Notes under the pieces: model-generated | Databases searched by the model: none | What the model was told of the DNA's origin: nothing | The model's input: only the letters and a program-made list of their open reading frames with translations | Made by a program: the position numbers and the translations under genes | Assembly (NCBI RefSeq): GCF_034347405.1 | Contig: NZ_CP133778.1 | Location: 5,306,501-5,370,500 of the forward strand | Length of the DNA: 64,000 bases | Direction: 5' to 3' | From: Pseudomonas sp. CCC3.1 | GTDB lineage: Bacteria; Pseudomonadota; Gammaproteobacteria; Pseudomonadales; Pseudomonadaceae | Shown: positions 44,406-53,121 of the stretch, piece after piece | Layout of the letters: each line of letters begins with the position of its first letter | Position numbering within the stretch: the stretch's first letter is position 1

Positions 44406-46457
44406 GTGAGCGAGAACAACCCTCTATTGCAGCCCTACGACCTGCCGCCGTTCTCGGCGATCCGTCCTGAGCACGTACAGCCGGCCATCGAGCAGATCCT
44501 CGCTGACAACCGCGCTGGCATTCAAAAGATCCTCGCGGACCAGGGCCAGAACCCGACATGGGCCGGTCTGGTGCTGGCGATGGATGAGTTGAACGACCGT
44601 CTGGGCGCGGCCTGGAGCCCGGTCAGCCACCTTAACGCCGTGTGCAACAGCAGTGAACTGCGTGACGCCTACGAGGCGTGCTTGCCTGCGTTGAGCGCCT
44701 ACTCCACTGAGATGGGCCAGAACCGCGAGTTGTTCCAGGCCTTCGAAGCCCTGGCGCACAGCCCGCAAGTGGCTGACTTTGACCAAGCGCAAAAAACCAT
44801 TCTTGAGCACTCGCTGCGCGATTTCCGCTTGTCGGGCATTGATCTGCCAGAAGCCGAGCAGAAGCGCTACGCGCAAGTGCAGAGCAAACTCTCGGAGCTG
44901 GGCAGCAAGTTCTCTAACCAGTTGCTGGACGCGACCCAGGCCTGGACCAAGCACATTACCGACGAAGCCGCGCTGGCGGGCCTGACAGACTCGGCCAAGG
45001 CGCAAATGGCCGCTGCTGCACAGGCCAAAGGTCTGGATGGCTGGTTGATCTCGCTCGAATTCCCAAGCTATTACCCGGTCATGACCTACGCCGAAGACCG
45101 CGCCCTGCGCGAAGAAGTCTACGCCGCGTATTGCACCCGTGCGTCGGACCAAGGCCCAAATGCCGGTAAGTTCGATAACGGCCCGGTGATGGAGCAAATC
45201 CTCGACCTGCGCCAAGAGCTTGCCCAACTCTTGGGTTTCGGCAGCTTTGCCGAGCTGAGCCTGGCCACCAAAATGGCTGAAACGCCGGATCAGGTGCTGA
45301 CCTTCCTGCGGGATCTGGCCAAGCGCACCAAGCCATTCGCAGCCCGCGACCTTGAGCAATTGCAAGCCTATGCCAGCGAGCAAGGCTGCCCGGAACTGAA
45401 AAGCTGGGACACCGGCTTCTTCGGCGAGAAACTGCGCGAGCAGCGTTACAGCGTGTCTCAGGAAGCACTGCGCGCCTACTTCCCGATCGACACCGTGCTG
45501 GAGGGCTTGTTTGCCATCGTGCATCGCCTGTACGGGATCGAGATTGCTGAAATCAAAGGTTTCGACACGTGGCACCCGGATGTTCGCCTGTTCGAAATCA
45601 AGGAAAACGGCCAGCACATCGGGCGCTTCTTCTTTGACCTGTATGCCCGCGCCAACAAGCGGGGGGGTGCATGGATGGACGGCGCGCGCGACCGTCGCCG
45701 CACAGCAGCCGGTGTGTTGCAGAGCCCGGTGGCCAACCTGGTGTGTAACTTCACGCCAGCCGTTTCGGGCCAGCCTGCGCTGCTGACCCACGACGAAGTA
45801 ACGACCCTGTTCCACGAATTCGGCCACGGCCTGCACCACATGCTGACTGAAATCGAACACGCAGGCGTGTCCGGTATCAACGGCGTGGCGTGGGATGCGG
45901 TCGAGTTGCCAAGCCAGTTCATGGAAAACTGGTGCTGGGAGCCGGAAGGTCTGGCACTGATTTCCAGGCACTACGAAACCGGCGAAGCACTGCCTACAGA
46001 CCTGCTGGATAAAATGCTGGCAGCCAAGAACTTCCAGTCCGGGCTGATGATGGTTCGCCAGCTGGAGTTCTCGCTGTTTGACTTCGAACTGCACGCCACT
46101 CACGGCGATGGCCGCAGTGTGGCGCAGGTGCTGGATGGCATTCGTGACGAAGTGTCGGTGATGCGTCCTCCTGCCTATAACCGATTCCCGAATAGCTTCG
46201 CGCACATTTTTGCGGGCGGTTATGCGGCGGGTTACTACAGCTACAAATGGGCTGAAGTGTTGTCGGCAGATGCCTTCTCGCGCTTCGAAGAAGAAGGCGT
46301 GTTCAACCCGCAAACCGGCAAGGCATTTCGTCAGGCGATTCTGGCGCGGGGTGGCTCGCTGGCACCGATGGAACTGTTCAAGGACTTCCGTGGCCGTGAG
46401 CCGTCGATTGACGCCCTCTTGCGCCACAGCGGTCTGACCGAGGACGCGGCAGCATGA
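44406..46457 (+). CDS. prlC: Oligopeptidase A
   Basis: Zinc metallopeptidase of the M3 (thimet) family that degrades signal peptides and other short peptides in the cytoplasm. The 683-residue protein has the active-site motif FHEFGHGLHHML with the distal Glu in the following helix (GINGVAWDAVELPSQFMENW). I chose the GTG at 44406 (MSENNPLLQPYDLPPFSAIR), with AAGG upstream, over an ATG at 44379 that adds nine unrelated residues. Its stop overlaps the start of yheV. The 685-codon frame on the other strand is a shadow. Confidence 0.96.
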   Translation: MSENNPLLQPYDLPPFSAIRPEHVQPAIEQILADNRAGIQKILADQGQNPTWAGLVLAMDELNDRLGAAWSPVSHLNAVCNSSELRDAYEACLPALSAYSTEMGQNRELFQAFEALAHSPQVADFDQAQKTILEHSLRDFRLSGIDLPEAEQKRYAQVQSKLSELGSKFSNQLLDATQAWTKHITDEAALAGLTDSAKAQMAAAAQAKGLDGWLISLEFPSYYPVMTYAEDRALREEVYAAYCTRASDQGPNAGKFDNGPVMEQILDLRQELAQLLGFGSFAELSLATKMAETPDQVLTFLRDLAKRTKPFAARDLEQLQAYASEQGCPELKSWDTGFFGEKLREQRYSVSQEALRAYFPIDTVLEGLFAIVHRLYGIEIAEIKGFDTWHPDVRLFEIKENGQHIGRFFFDLYARANKRGGAWMDGARDRRRTAAGVLQSPVANLVCNFTPAVSGQPALLTHDEVTTLFHEFGHGLHHMLTEIEHAGVSGINGVAWDAVELPSQFMENWCWEPEGLALISRHYETGEALPTDLLDKMLAAKNFQSGLMMVRQLEFSLFDFELHATHGDGRSVAQVLDGIRDEVSVMRPPAYNRFPNSFAHIFAGGYAAGYYSYKWAEVLSADAFSRFEEEGVFNPQTGKAFRQAILARGGSLAPMELFKDFRGREPSIDALLRHSGLTEDAAA

Positions 46458-46732
46458 GTGATGCACCGGTAAACGTGACAAAAAAACGCTTTATCGCCGG
46501 GGCTGTTTGCCCGGCGTGCAGCGAGCCTGACAAGTTGATGATGTGGAACGAAGACGAAGTGCCGCACCGCGAATGCGTGGCGTGTGGCTACTCCGACACG
46601 CTGAACGAGCAAGGCCTGTCGGTGCCCAAGGAATTGGGTACGCGGGTCAATACTTCAGCGCTGAAAAAAGCACCGGACCCGAAAGTCCAGGCGGTGCAGT
46701 TCTTTCCTAATCCGAAGCTGAAAAAGCCTTAA
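46454..46732 (+). CDS. YheV family putative zinc-ribbon protein
   Basis: A 92-residue protein with a four-cysteine zinc ribbon, CPAC and CVAC, spaced by about 22 residues (AVCPACSEPDKLMMWNEDEV then RECVACGYSD). Function unknown. It is coupled to prlC by an ATGA overlap, as in E. coli and other pseudomonads, which supports a shared role or simply a shared transcript. Confidence 0.92.
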   Translation: MSDAPVNVTKKRFIAGAVCPACSEPDKLMMWNEDEVPHRECVACGYSDTLNEQGLSVPKELGTRVNTSALKKAPDPKVQAVQFFPNPKLKKP

Positions 46733-46748
46733 AGCCTTGCGAAAACCC

Positions 46749-46820
46749 TGTAGTCGCTGACGAAGCATGAGGCTGCGATGCAAACCGCATCGCAGCCTTC
46801 GTACCTCGTCAGCGACTACA
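46749..46820. repeat. GTAGTCGCTGACGA-class palindrome
   Basis: Arms CTGTAGTCGCTGACGAAGCA and GTACCTCGTCAGCGACTACA with inner arms GCTGCGATG / CATCGCAGC and turn CAAACCG. Lies between convergent yheV and cysA and may end both transcripts. Confidence 0.88.
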
Positions 46821-46840
46821 ACCCTCTGGTCAGGGCGTTT

Positions 46841-47821
46841 TTAAGCCTTCTGCCACACCTTCGGCTTAAAGAACAACGTCTCGCCACGGGCCAGCTCGGC
46901 CAGGCTGTCGTGGTCTTTGACCACTTCCACTTCGATCAGCTCGTTTTGACCTTCAACCTTCAACGTCACCCGGGTGGTCGCACCCAGCGGGCGGATGTCG
47001 CGTACTTGCGCGGCATGGTGGTCTTCGAGTTCGTGACGCGACAACGATACTTCGTGCGGACGGAACAGCACGTGCTGGTCTTCGCCGATGTGCAGGCGGT
47101 TGGAGTCGCCCAGGAAGTGGTACACGAAATCGCTGGCCGGGTTTTCGTAGACTTGCCCCGGTGAACCGATTTGCTCGATCACGCCTTTGTTCATGACCAC
47201 GATGCGGTCAGCGACTTCCATCGCTTCTTCTTGGTCGTGGGTCACGAAGACGGAGGTCAGGTTGATGTCTTCGTGCAGGCGTGCGAGCCAGCGCCGCAGT
47301 TCTTTACGCACCTTGGCGTCGAGGGCGCCGAACGGTTCGTCGAGCAGCAGCACTTTGGGTTCGACCGCCAAGGCGCGGGCCAGGGCGATACGCTGGCGCT
47401 GACCGCCAGAGAGCTGTTCGGGGTAGCGGTCGGAGAGCCAGTCCAACTGAACCATGTTCAGCAGTTCGTGGACTTTTTCAGCGATGCGGGTCTCGTTCGG
47501 GCGCTCGCCCTTGGGCTTCATGCGCAGGCCGAACGCCACGTTGTCGAATACCGTCATGTGGCGGAACAGCGCGTAATGCTGGAACACGAAACCGACGTTG
47601 CGATCGCGCACGTCATGCCCCGAGACGTCTTCGCCGTGGAACACGATATTGCCCTGATCGGGGGTTTCAAGACCCGCGATGATGCGCAACAACGTGGTTT
47701 TGCCACAGCCCGACGGGCCGAGCAGGGCCACCAGCTCGCCGCTTTGAATGTCCAGATTGATGCTGTTCAGTGCCTTGAAGGCGTTGAAGTTCTTGCTGAC
47801 GTTACGGACTTCGATCGACAT
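46841..47821 (-). CDS. cysA: Sulfate/thiosulfate import ATP-binding protein CysA
   Basis: ATPase of the sulfate ABC importer, 326 residues. Walker A GPSGCGKTT, Q-loop FQHYALFRHMTVFDNVAFGL, signature LSGGQRQRIALARAL and Walker B VLLLDEPFGALDAKV, followed by a C-terminal regulatory TOBE-like domain from about residue 240. Last gene of sbp-cysT-cysW-cysA, 3 bp after cysW. Confidence 0.97.
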   Translation of the reverse strand: MSIEVRNVSKNFNAFKALNSINLDIQSGELVALLGPSGCGKTTLLRIIAGLETPDQGNIVFHGEDVSGHDVRDRNVGFVFQHYALFRHMTVFDNVAFGLRMKPKGERPNETRIAEKVHELLNMVQLDWLSDRYPEQLSGGQRQRIALARALAVEPKVLLLDEPFGALDAKVRKELRRWLARLHEDINLTSVFVTHDQEEAMEVADRIVVMNKGVIEQIGSPGQVYENPASDFVYHFLGDSNRLHIGEDQHVLFRPHEVSLSRHELEDHHAAQVRDIRPLGATTRVTLKVEGQNELIEVEVVKDHDSLAELARGETLFFKPKVWQKA

Positions 47822-47824
47822 GGT

Positions 47825-48697
47825 TTATTCCTCCGCGGCGCTGGCGCGCAGGCGGTTAATACGGGATTCGCTCCACTGCTTGAGCAGCAAGATGAAGAGC
47901 GCCAGGATCAGCAACAGGGTGGCCACAGCGAAGGCGGCGACGTGGTTGTATTCGTTGTAGAGGATTTCGACGTGCAGCGGCAGGGTGTTGGTCACCCCGC
48001 GAATGTGCCCGGAAACCACCGACACCGCGCCAAATTCGCCCATCGCCCGCGCCGTACACAACACAACGCCGTAGATCAGGCCCCATTTGATGTTGGGCAC
48101 AGTCACGTGCCAGAACATCTGCCAGCCGTTGGCACCCAGCAGGCGTGCGGCTTCTTCTTCCTGGGTGCCCTGCTCTTGCATCAGCGGGATCAGTTCACGG
48201 GCCACGAAGGGCACGGTGACGAAGATGGTGGCCAGCACGATCCCCGGCAAGGCGAAGACGATCTGGATGTCGTGGTCTTGCAGCCATTCGCCGAAGAAGC
48301 CTTGCGCGCCGAACATCAGCACGTAGACCAGACCGGCAATCACGGGCGAAACCGAAAACGGCAGGTCGATCAGGGTGACCAGGATACTTTTGCCCCGAAA
48401 GCTGTATTTACTCACGCACCATGCGGCGCTGACGCCGAACAGCAGGTTGAGCGGCACCGAAATGACCACGGCGATGATGGTCAGCTTGAGGGCCGACAAG
48501 GCGTCAGGCTCAAGAATCGCGTCAAAGAATGCACCGAAGCCGAGCTTCAGGCCTTGCGACACCACGATCAGCAGTGGCAGCAGCAGGAAGACTGTGAAGA
48601 ACAGCCAGCCGAGAGCGATCAGTACCCGGCGTGAGCCCGGGCTGCCACGGCGGGCGTCGTTGGCGGCAGAAGCCGCGCTTACTGTTGAACTGGACAT
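47825..48697 (-). CDS. cysW: Sulfate ABC transporter permease CysW
   Basis: Inner-membrane permease of the sulfate importer, 290 residues, six transmembrane helices. The EAA loop reads EEEAARLLGANGWQMFWHVT, where the family docks on the CysA ATPase. The gene lies between cysT (13 bp before) and cysA. It is a paralogue of CysT, with which it forms the membrane channel. Confidence 0.96.
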   Translation of the reverse strand: MSSSTVSAASAANDARRGSPGSRRVLIALGWLFFTVFLLLPLLIVVSQGLKLGFGAFFDAILEPDALSALKLTIIAVVISVPLNLLFGVSAAWCVSKYSFRGKSILVTLIDLPFSVSPVIAGLVYVLMFGAQGFFGEWLQDHDIQIVFALPGIVLATIFVTVPFVARELIPLMQEQGTQEEEAARLLGANGWQMFWHVTVPNIKWGLIYGVVLCTARAMGEFGAVSVVSGHIRGVTNTLPLHVEILYNEYNHVAAFAVATLLLILALFILLLKQWSESRINRLRASAAEE

Positions 48698-48710
48698 GCG
48701 CTGGCCTCCT

Positions 48711-49532
48711 TCAGGATGGGGTTTCGATGCGGCGCTGAATCAAGTTAATGATCAGCAGCAAAATGAAGGAAACCACCAGCATCATCACGCCAATGGCGGT
48801 CGCGCCGGTGTAGTCGTACTGGTCGAGCTTGACCATGATCAGCAGCGGCAAAATCTCGGTTTTCATCGGCATGTTACCGGCGATGAAAATCACCGAGCCG
48901 TATTCGCCGACACCACGGGCGAAGGCCAACGCAAAACCGGTCAGCCAGGCGGGCAGCAAGGCCGGCACCAGGATGTAGCGGAACACTTGCAATGGCTTGG
49001 CGCCCAGGCAGGCCGCGGCCTCTTCGACTTCACGCGGGATGTCAGCCAGCACGGGCTGCACGGTACGCACCACGAACGGCAGGGTGACGAACGTCAGTGC
49101 CAGGGTGATACCCATCGGGGTGTAAGCGATTTTAAAACCCAGGTCGGTGGCGAATTGGCCGATCCAGCCGTTAGGGGCGTACAACGTGGTCAATGCGATA
49201 CCGGCCACGGCGGTCGGCAGGGCGAATGGCAGGTCGATCATCGCGTCGATGATCTTGCGGCCGGGGAAGGTGTAACGCACCAGAACCCAGGCCAGAACAG
49301 TGCCGATGACGCCATTGATGATGGCGGCGACGAAAGCGGTACCAAAGCTTAGCTTGAGCGCAGCCAACACCCGAGGAGCGGTGATGATGGCCCAGAACTG
49401 GTCCCAGGTGAGTTGGGCGGCATGCACGAACATGGCTGCCAGCGGTATAAGCACGATGAGGCTGAGGTACACCAAGGTGTAGCCCAGCGTCAGCCCGAAG
49501 CCGGGTATGACGGGGGAGATACGACGTGACAT
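48711..49532 (-). CDS. cysT: Sulfate ABC transporter permease CysT (CysU)
   Basis: Inner-membrane permease of 273 residues. The N-terminus MSRRISPVIPGFGLTLGYTL is the typical CysT opening, followed by six hydrophobic helices; the EAA loop is EVEEAAACLGAKPLQVFRYI. It is separated from sbp by 90 bp that contain two hairpins, and is followed closely by cysW. Confidence 0.96.
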   Translation of the reverse strand: MSRRISPVIPGFGLTLGYTLVYLSLIVLIPLAAMFVHAAQLTWDQFWAIITAPRVLAALKLSFGTAFVAAIINGVIGTVLAWVLVRYTFPGRKIIDAMIDLPFALPTAVAGIALTTLYAPNGWIGQFATDLGFKIAYTPMGITLALTFVTLPFVVRTVQPVLADIPREVEEAAACLGAKPLQVFRYILVPALLPAWLTGFALAFARGVGEYGSVIFIAGNMPMKTEILPLLIMVKLDQYDYTGATAIGVMMLVVSFILLLIINLIQRRIETPS

Positions 49533-49556
49533 AAGAGTCCTTGGTTAACGCACGAA

Positions 49557-49614
49557 GCCCGCAACTCAGTCGCGGGCTCTATGTTCTAGCTTTAAGCGCG
49601 ACTTCACGTCGCGC
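49557..49614 (-). promoter_or_regulatory. Two hairpins between sbp and cysT
   Basis: AGCCCGC / GCGGGCT (49556-49562 with 49572-49578) and GCGCGACTTCACGTCGCGC (49596-49614) form two stems in the sbp-cysT spacer. Such stems commonly protect or terminate part of the transcript, so more binding protein than membrane subunits would be made. The role is inferred. Confidence 0.5.
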
Positions 49615-49622
49615 CCCACAGG

Positions 49623-50636
49623 TTATTGCGCCTGGTAGATCTGGTCGAACACGCCACCGTCATTGAAAAATTTCGGCTGCGCAGTTTTCCAGCCGCCGAA
49701 GTCTTTGTCGATAGTGACAAGCTCCAGCTTCGGAAATTGTTTGGCGTATTTAGCGGCAACATCCTTGTCACGCGGACGGTAGAAGTTCTTGGCTGCGATC
49801 TCCTGACCCGCCGGGCTATACAGGTGTTCGAGGTACGCCTTGGCGATCTCGGCGTTGCCTTTTTTCTCAGCATTTTTGTCGACGACGGCGACCGGTGGCT
49901 CAGCCAGAATCGACAGCGAAGGCACGACGATATCGAACTTGTCAGTGCCGCCGTCTTCTTTGAGTGCCAGGAACGCTTCGTTTTCCCAGGCCAGCAACAC
50001 GTCACCCTGACCGTTGTTGACGAAGGTAATGGTCGAGCCGCGTGCACCGGTGTCCAGCACCGGGACGTGTTGGAACAATTCTTTTACGTACGCTTTGGCT
50101 TTGGTTTCGTCGCCGCCGTTGGCTTTCAGGCCGTAGGCGTAGGCCGCGAGGAAGTTCCAGCGTGCGCCGCCGCTGGTTTTTGGATTCGGGGTAATCACCG
50201 AAACGTCTTTCTTGACCAGATCAGCCCAGTCCTTGATGCCTTTAGGGTTGCCTTTGCGCACCAGGAACACGATGGTTGAGGTGTACGGGGTGCTGGCGTC
50301 CGGTAGGCGAGTTTGCCAGTTTTCCGGCAGCGAGCCTTTGTTCAGTTTGGCGATTTCGTCGATGTCACCGGCCAAGGCCAAGGTCACGACGTCTGCGCGC
50401 AAACCATCGATCACGCCGCGAGCCTGTTTGCCCGAGCCGCCGTGAGATTGCTGGATTTTGACGTTGTCGCCCGGGTGGCTTTGTTTCCAGAAGTGGGTGA
50501 ACTCGGCGTTGTAATCCTGGTACAGCTCGCGGGTCGGATCGTACGAAACGTTGAGTAGTTCGTAATCTTTGGCTACAGCGGAGCCAGCAAAAATGGCACT
50601 GGCCAGCGCGGCCAAAGCGTAACGGCGTAGGGACAT
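49623..50636 (-). CDS. sbp: Sulfate-binding periplasmic protein Sbp
   Basis: Substrate-binding protein of the sulfate importer, 337 residues with signal peptide MSLRRYALAALASAIFAGSA (cut near AVA-KD). The family signatures NVSYDPTRELYQDYN and QSHGGSGKQARGVIDGLRAD are present; the second holds the anion-binding Ser-Gly-Gly-Ser-Gly backbone. Between the small gene oscA and cysT. Expected to be made under sulfate limitation. Confidence 0.97.
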   Translation of the reverse strand: MSLRRYALAALASAIFAGSAVAKDYELLNVSYDPTRELYQDYNAEFTHFWKQSHPGDNVKIQQSHGGSGKQARGVIDGLRADVVTLALAGDIDEIAKLNKGSLPENWQTRLPDASTPYTSTIVFLVRKGNPKGIKDWADLVKKDVSVITPNPKTSGGARWNFLAAYAYGLKANGGDETKAKAYVKELFQHVPVLDTGARGSTITFVNNGQGDVLLAWENEAFLALKEDGGTDKFDIVVPSLSILAEPPVAVVDKNAEKKGNAEIAKAYLEHLYSPAGQEIAAKNFYRPRDKDVAAKYAKQFPKLELVTIDKDFGGWKTAQPKFFNDGGVFDQIYQAQ

Positions 50637-50700
50637 AGGTGAGGCTCCAAAGCTTTTCTAGTTTTTATGGGCGCACCCAGGCGAGTGCGCTTTAGGCGAA

Positions 50701-50883
50701 TCAGTTATTTTTTTGGCTTGGGTTCTGCAGACGGAATTTTTCTTTACGTTCGATCTGAACCACTTGTGCGTTGTGCACAGTGATTTCCACGGCACCAAAG
50801 CGCAGGTCTCGTAGCGCGCTCTGGATTTCCCGCAGAATGGTGGCTTCGTCCTGACCGTCAACGCTACGCAGAGATGCGCTCAT
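50701..50883 (-). CDS. oscA: Sulfur-starvation response protein OscA (YezD family)
   Basis: A 60-residue DUF2292/YezD protein, MSASLRSVDGQDEATILREI at the start, with the compact pattern LRFGAVEITVHNAQVVQIER. In Pseudomonas, OscA is required for use of organosulfur sources and is made under sulfate starvation; the molecular role is not known. It lies 64 bp upstream of sbp in the same direction, the conserved order. Confidence 0.9.
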   Translation of the reverse strand: MSASLRSVDGQDEATILREIQSALRDLRFGAVEITVHNAQVVQIERKEKFRLQNPSQKNN

Positions 50884-51311
50884 GGTGTGCTCCTGAAAAT
50901 GTTGGGTGCCGACTGAGGTGCTGGCTTGGAAGCAATAGTAGTGAGGCGCGATTATTCTTAAAAATACTATTTAAGAATGTTTATATAACTGAAAGCGCGG
51001 TTGCCGGAGGTCGTGCGTAGTCGCTGACGAGGAACGAAGGCTGCGATCGGCTGTGCAGCCGTCGTTAATCAGGCATTCGGGTGTCCCAGATACATTGATC
51101 GCAGCCTTCGTTTCTCGTCAGCGACAGGTGTTCATTCGTTCGCGCGCGTAATTGAAGACTGCAGCTACACTCCCATTGCCTCGTCAGAGCAATAACGCGA
51201 GGCAGGCACGGCATGCTGCTTTGCAAAGGTAGGAACTGTCACTGGACAGTCGGTGCGAGTGAGATCACCTTAGAGCAGTTGTCGTCTTTTCCTGCATAGT
51301 CTGGAGTTTTT
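50884..51311. other. Non-coding spacer with a GTAGTCGCTG palindrome
   Basis: 428 bp without a gene. 51017-51126 is a palindrome with arms GTAGTCGCTGACGAGGAACG and CGTTTCTCGTCAGCGAC around an inner GGCTGCGATC / GATCGCAGCC pair. The part next to oscA (50900-51000) is AT-rich and should hold the oscA-sbp promoter. 51235-51250 (ACTGTCACTGGACAGT) is a small inverted repeat before the next gene; nothing else recognisable. Confidence 0.6.
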
Positions 51312-51581
51312 ATGTCGTTTACCCCTGAGTTGGTTGCCGAACTGGAAATCCTTGCACTGTTTAGTTTGGACAGTACCCAAGAGGGTCTGAAGATCCATCA
51401 AAATGCTGATCTCAAAGCAATTGCGGCTGCAAAGCGTCTGTACGAAAAAGATCTAATCACCCAAGTAGATGGTGGCTACCTCACACCCTTGGGGCGTGAT
51501 GCGGTTGAATATACTCACCGTCTGTTAACGATTTTGACTTCGCAGTCCTTAACCTCCGTAAAACTGGCAGAACTTGCCTGA
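51312..51581 (+). CDS. TIGR02647 family small protein
   Basis: An 89-residue soluble protein, MSFTPELVAELEILALFSLD at the start, with a middle helix-turn-helix-like part (IAAAKRLYEKDLITQVDGGY) and a C-terminal helix LLTILTSQSL. It matches the TIGR02647 family of gamma-proteobacterial proteins, which is predicted to bind DNA but has no proven function. Single gene, upstream of cyaA on the same strand, 187 bp apart. Confidence 0.82.
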   Translation: MSFTPELVAELEILALFSLDSTQEGLKIHQNADLKAIAAAKRLYEKDLITQVDGGYLTPLGRDAVEYTHRLLTILTSQSLTSVKLAELA

Positions 51582-51768
51582 TAGTCATGCCATGCCCACG
51601 GAATCTCACCGAGCAATGATTCCGCGGGCACATTCTTTACCCCGCCCAATGTTCAGATATGTAAAAAATCTGACGTCAAAAACACATTCCTTCTAAGTCT
51701 TTCTTACAGCTGGCTGTAAACTCTCCTCCCCTTGTCTTTCTCGCTTGGCGAGCCGGTCTGAGTTTGCC

Positions 51769-53061
51769 ATGACGCGCCCCTTTGAAGTACGGCCCGCTCT
51801 GAATGAGGGAATCGACCGACAGATTCTCCATCAACTGCGTGGGCGATTTCTGGCTGTCAATCAGGGCCGTCTGGCCCGGGCGATGGCGGGTTTGACGCCC
51901 TGTCAGCAGACAGTACTGAGCCTGTTGGCGCTGTTCTTTCATGTGAATCATCGGTTGTTGCCAGGTTTCGTGTCGGACTGCACGCCTGCCGGGGTATCGG
52001 GCTATGCGCCGGATGCGCCAACGCTTGAGAGGGCGCAAGGCCTTGCACCTGATTTTGCTTACACCCCTGCCCCCAACGCGCCTCAAGCAATCCACGGCCT
52101 GTATTTGATGGGCAGTCTCGGCACGTTGGCCCAGACCGACAAGAGCGATATGGACGTGTGGATTTGCCACGCCCCGGATCTGGATGAAGGCGCCTTGGCG
52201 GCGTTGTACCAAAAGTGCCATCAATTGGAACTATGGGCGGGGAGCCAAGGCAGCGAGGTGCATTTTTTTCTGATTGATGCGCAGCGTTTTGCTCAAGGCG
52301 AGACGGCGTTGAAATGGAGCGAGGACGATGGCGCGACCGCGCAGCATTCGTTGTTGCTTGATGAGTTTTATCGCACGGCTATCTGGCTGGCGGGGCGCAC
52401 ACCGCTGTGGTGGTGGGTGCCGGTGTGTGAAGAGGCTCGCTATGCCGAGTTTGTCAGCGCTTTGCTGGCACAGTGCGTTATCAGCGCCGATGAGGTGATT
52501 GATCTCGGGCATTTAGCGCACATCGCACCGAGTGAGTTTTTAGGTGCCGGGCTGCGGCAGTTGTTCAAAGGCATTGAGTCGCCCTACAAGTCGGTGCTCA
52601 AGCTGCTGCTGATTGAGGTGTACGCCAGCGAGCACCCGCAGGTCAATTGCCTGAGCCTGGGGTTTAAGCGTGCGGTGTACAGCAATCAACTGGACCTCGA
52701 TGAACTGGACCCGTACGTGATGGTGTACCGGCGTATCGAAGACTATCTGCGTGCCTGTGGCGATGTGCAGCGGCTGGAGTTAGTGCGTCGCAGCCTGTAC
52801 TTGAAGGTCAATCGCAAGCTGACGCGTCATGCGGCTCAAGGTGGCGCGCAGTGGCAACGCCAGTTGCTGGAGCGTTTGACCACTGAATGGGGCTGGGATG
52901 AGCAGCAGTTGGCGCGGTTGGACAATCGCTCGAACTGGAAGATGGGCTCCGACAGCCGTGAGCGTCTGGCGTTGTCACGCGAACTGAATGGCAGTTACCG
53001 TTTCTTGAGTCGATTGGCCCGCGATGAGCCTGTACTCAGGTTGCCCGTCAGCGTGGATTAA
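51769..53061 (+). CDS. cyaA: Class I adenylate cyclase, C-terminally truncated
   Basis: Makes cAMP from ATP. Only 430 residues are encoded; relatives in Pseudomonas are about 950 and E. coli CyaA is 848. The visible part is the N-terminal catalytic half, with the nucleotidyltransferase signature LMGSLGTLAQTDKSDMDVWI (Gly115-Ser116, Asp127, Asp129) and HFFLIDAQRF. It ends LSRLARDEPVLRLPVSVD and a TAA, with no remnant of the C-terminal regulatory half before rnk. The catalytic half of the E. coli enzyme is active alone, so this gene may be a functional, unregulated cyclase rather than a pseudogene. Start ATG at 51769 (MTRPFEVRPALNEGID) as in relatives. Confidence 0.85.
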   Translation: MTRPFEVRPALNEGIDRQILHQLRGRFLAVNQGRLARAMAGLTPCQQTVLSLLALFFHVNHRLLPGFVSDCTPAGVSGYAPDAPTLERAQGLAPDFAYTPAPNAPQAIHGLYLMGSLGTLAQTDKSDMDVWICHAPDLDEGALAALYQKCHQLELWAGSQGSEVHFFLIDAQRFAQGETALKWSEDDGATAQHSLLLDEFYRTAIWLAGRTPLWWWVPVCEEARYAEFVSALLAQCVISADEVIDLGHLAHIAPSEFLGAGLRQLFKGIESPYKSVLKLLLIEVYASEHPQVNCLSLGFKRAVYSNQLDLDELDPYVMVYRRIEDYLRACGDVQRLELVRRSLYLKVNRKLTRHAAQGGAQWQRQLLERLTTEWGWDEQQLARLDNRSNWKMGSDSRERLALSRELNGSYRFLSRLARDEPVLRLPVSVD

Positions 53062-53121
53062 GGCGTTGGGGCAGCGCTGCAAAGCCGAGCGCTACCGTTG
53101 ATCCTGATCGTGCGGGGACGC

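Noticed and set aside
44424..46481. 685-codon open frame opposite prlC
   Set aside because: Spans prlC exactly in antisense; no recognisable domain; prlC has all M3 peptidase motifs.
53062..53121. Hidden remnant of the cyaA C-terminal half
   Set aside because: Only 60 bp lie before rnk, and no frame resembles the missing region.
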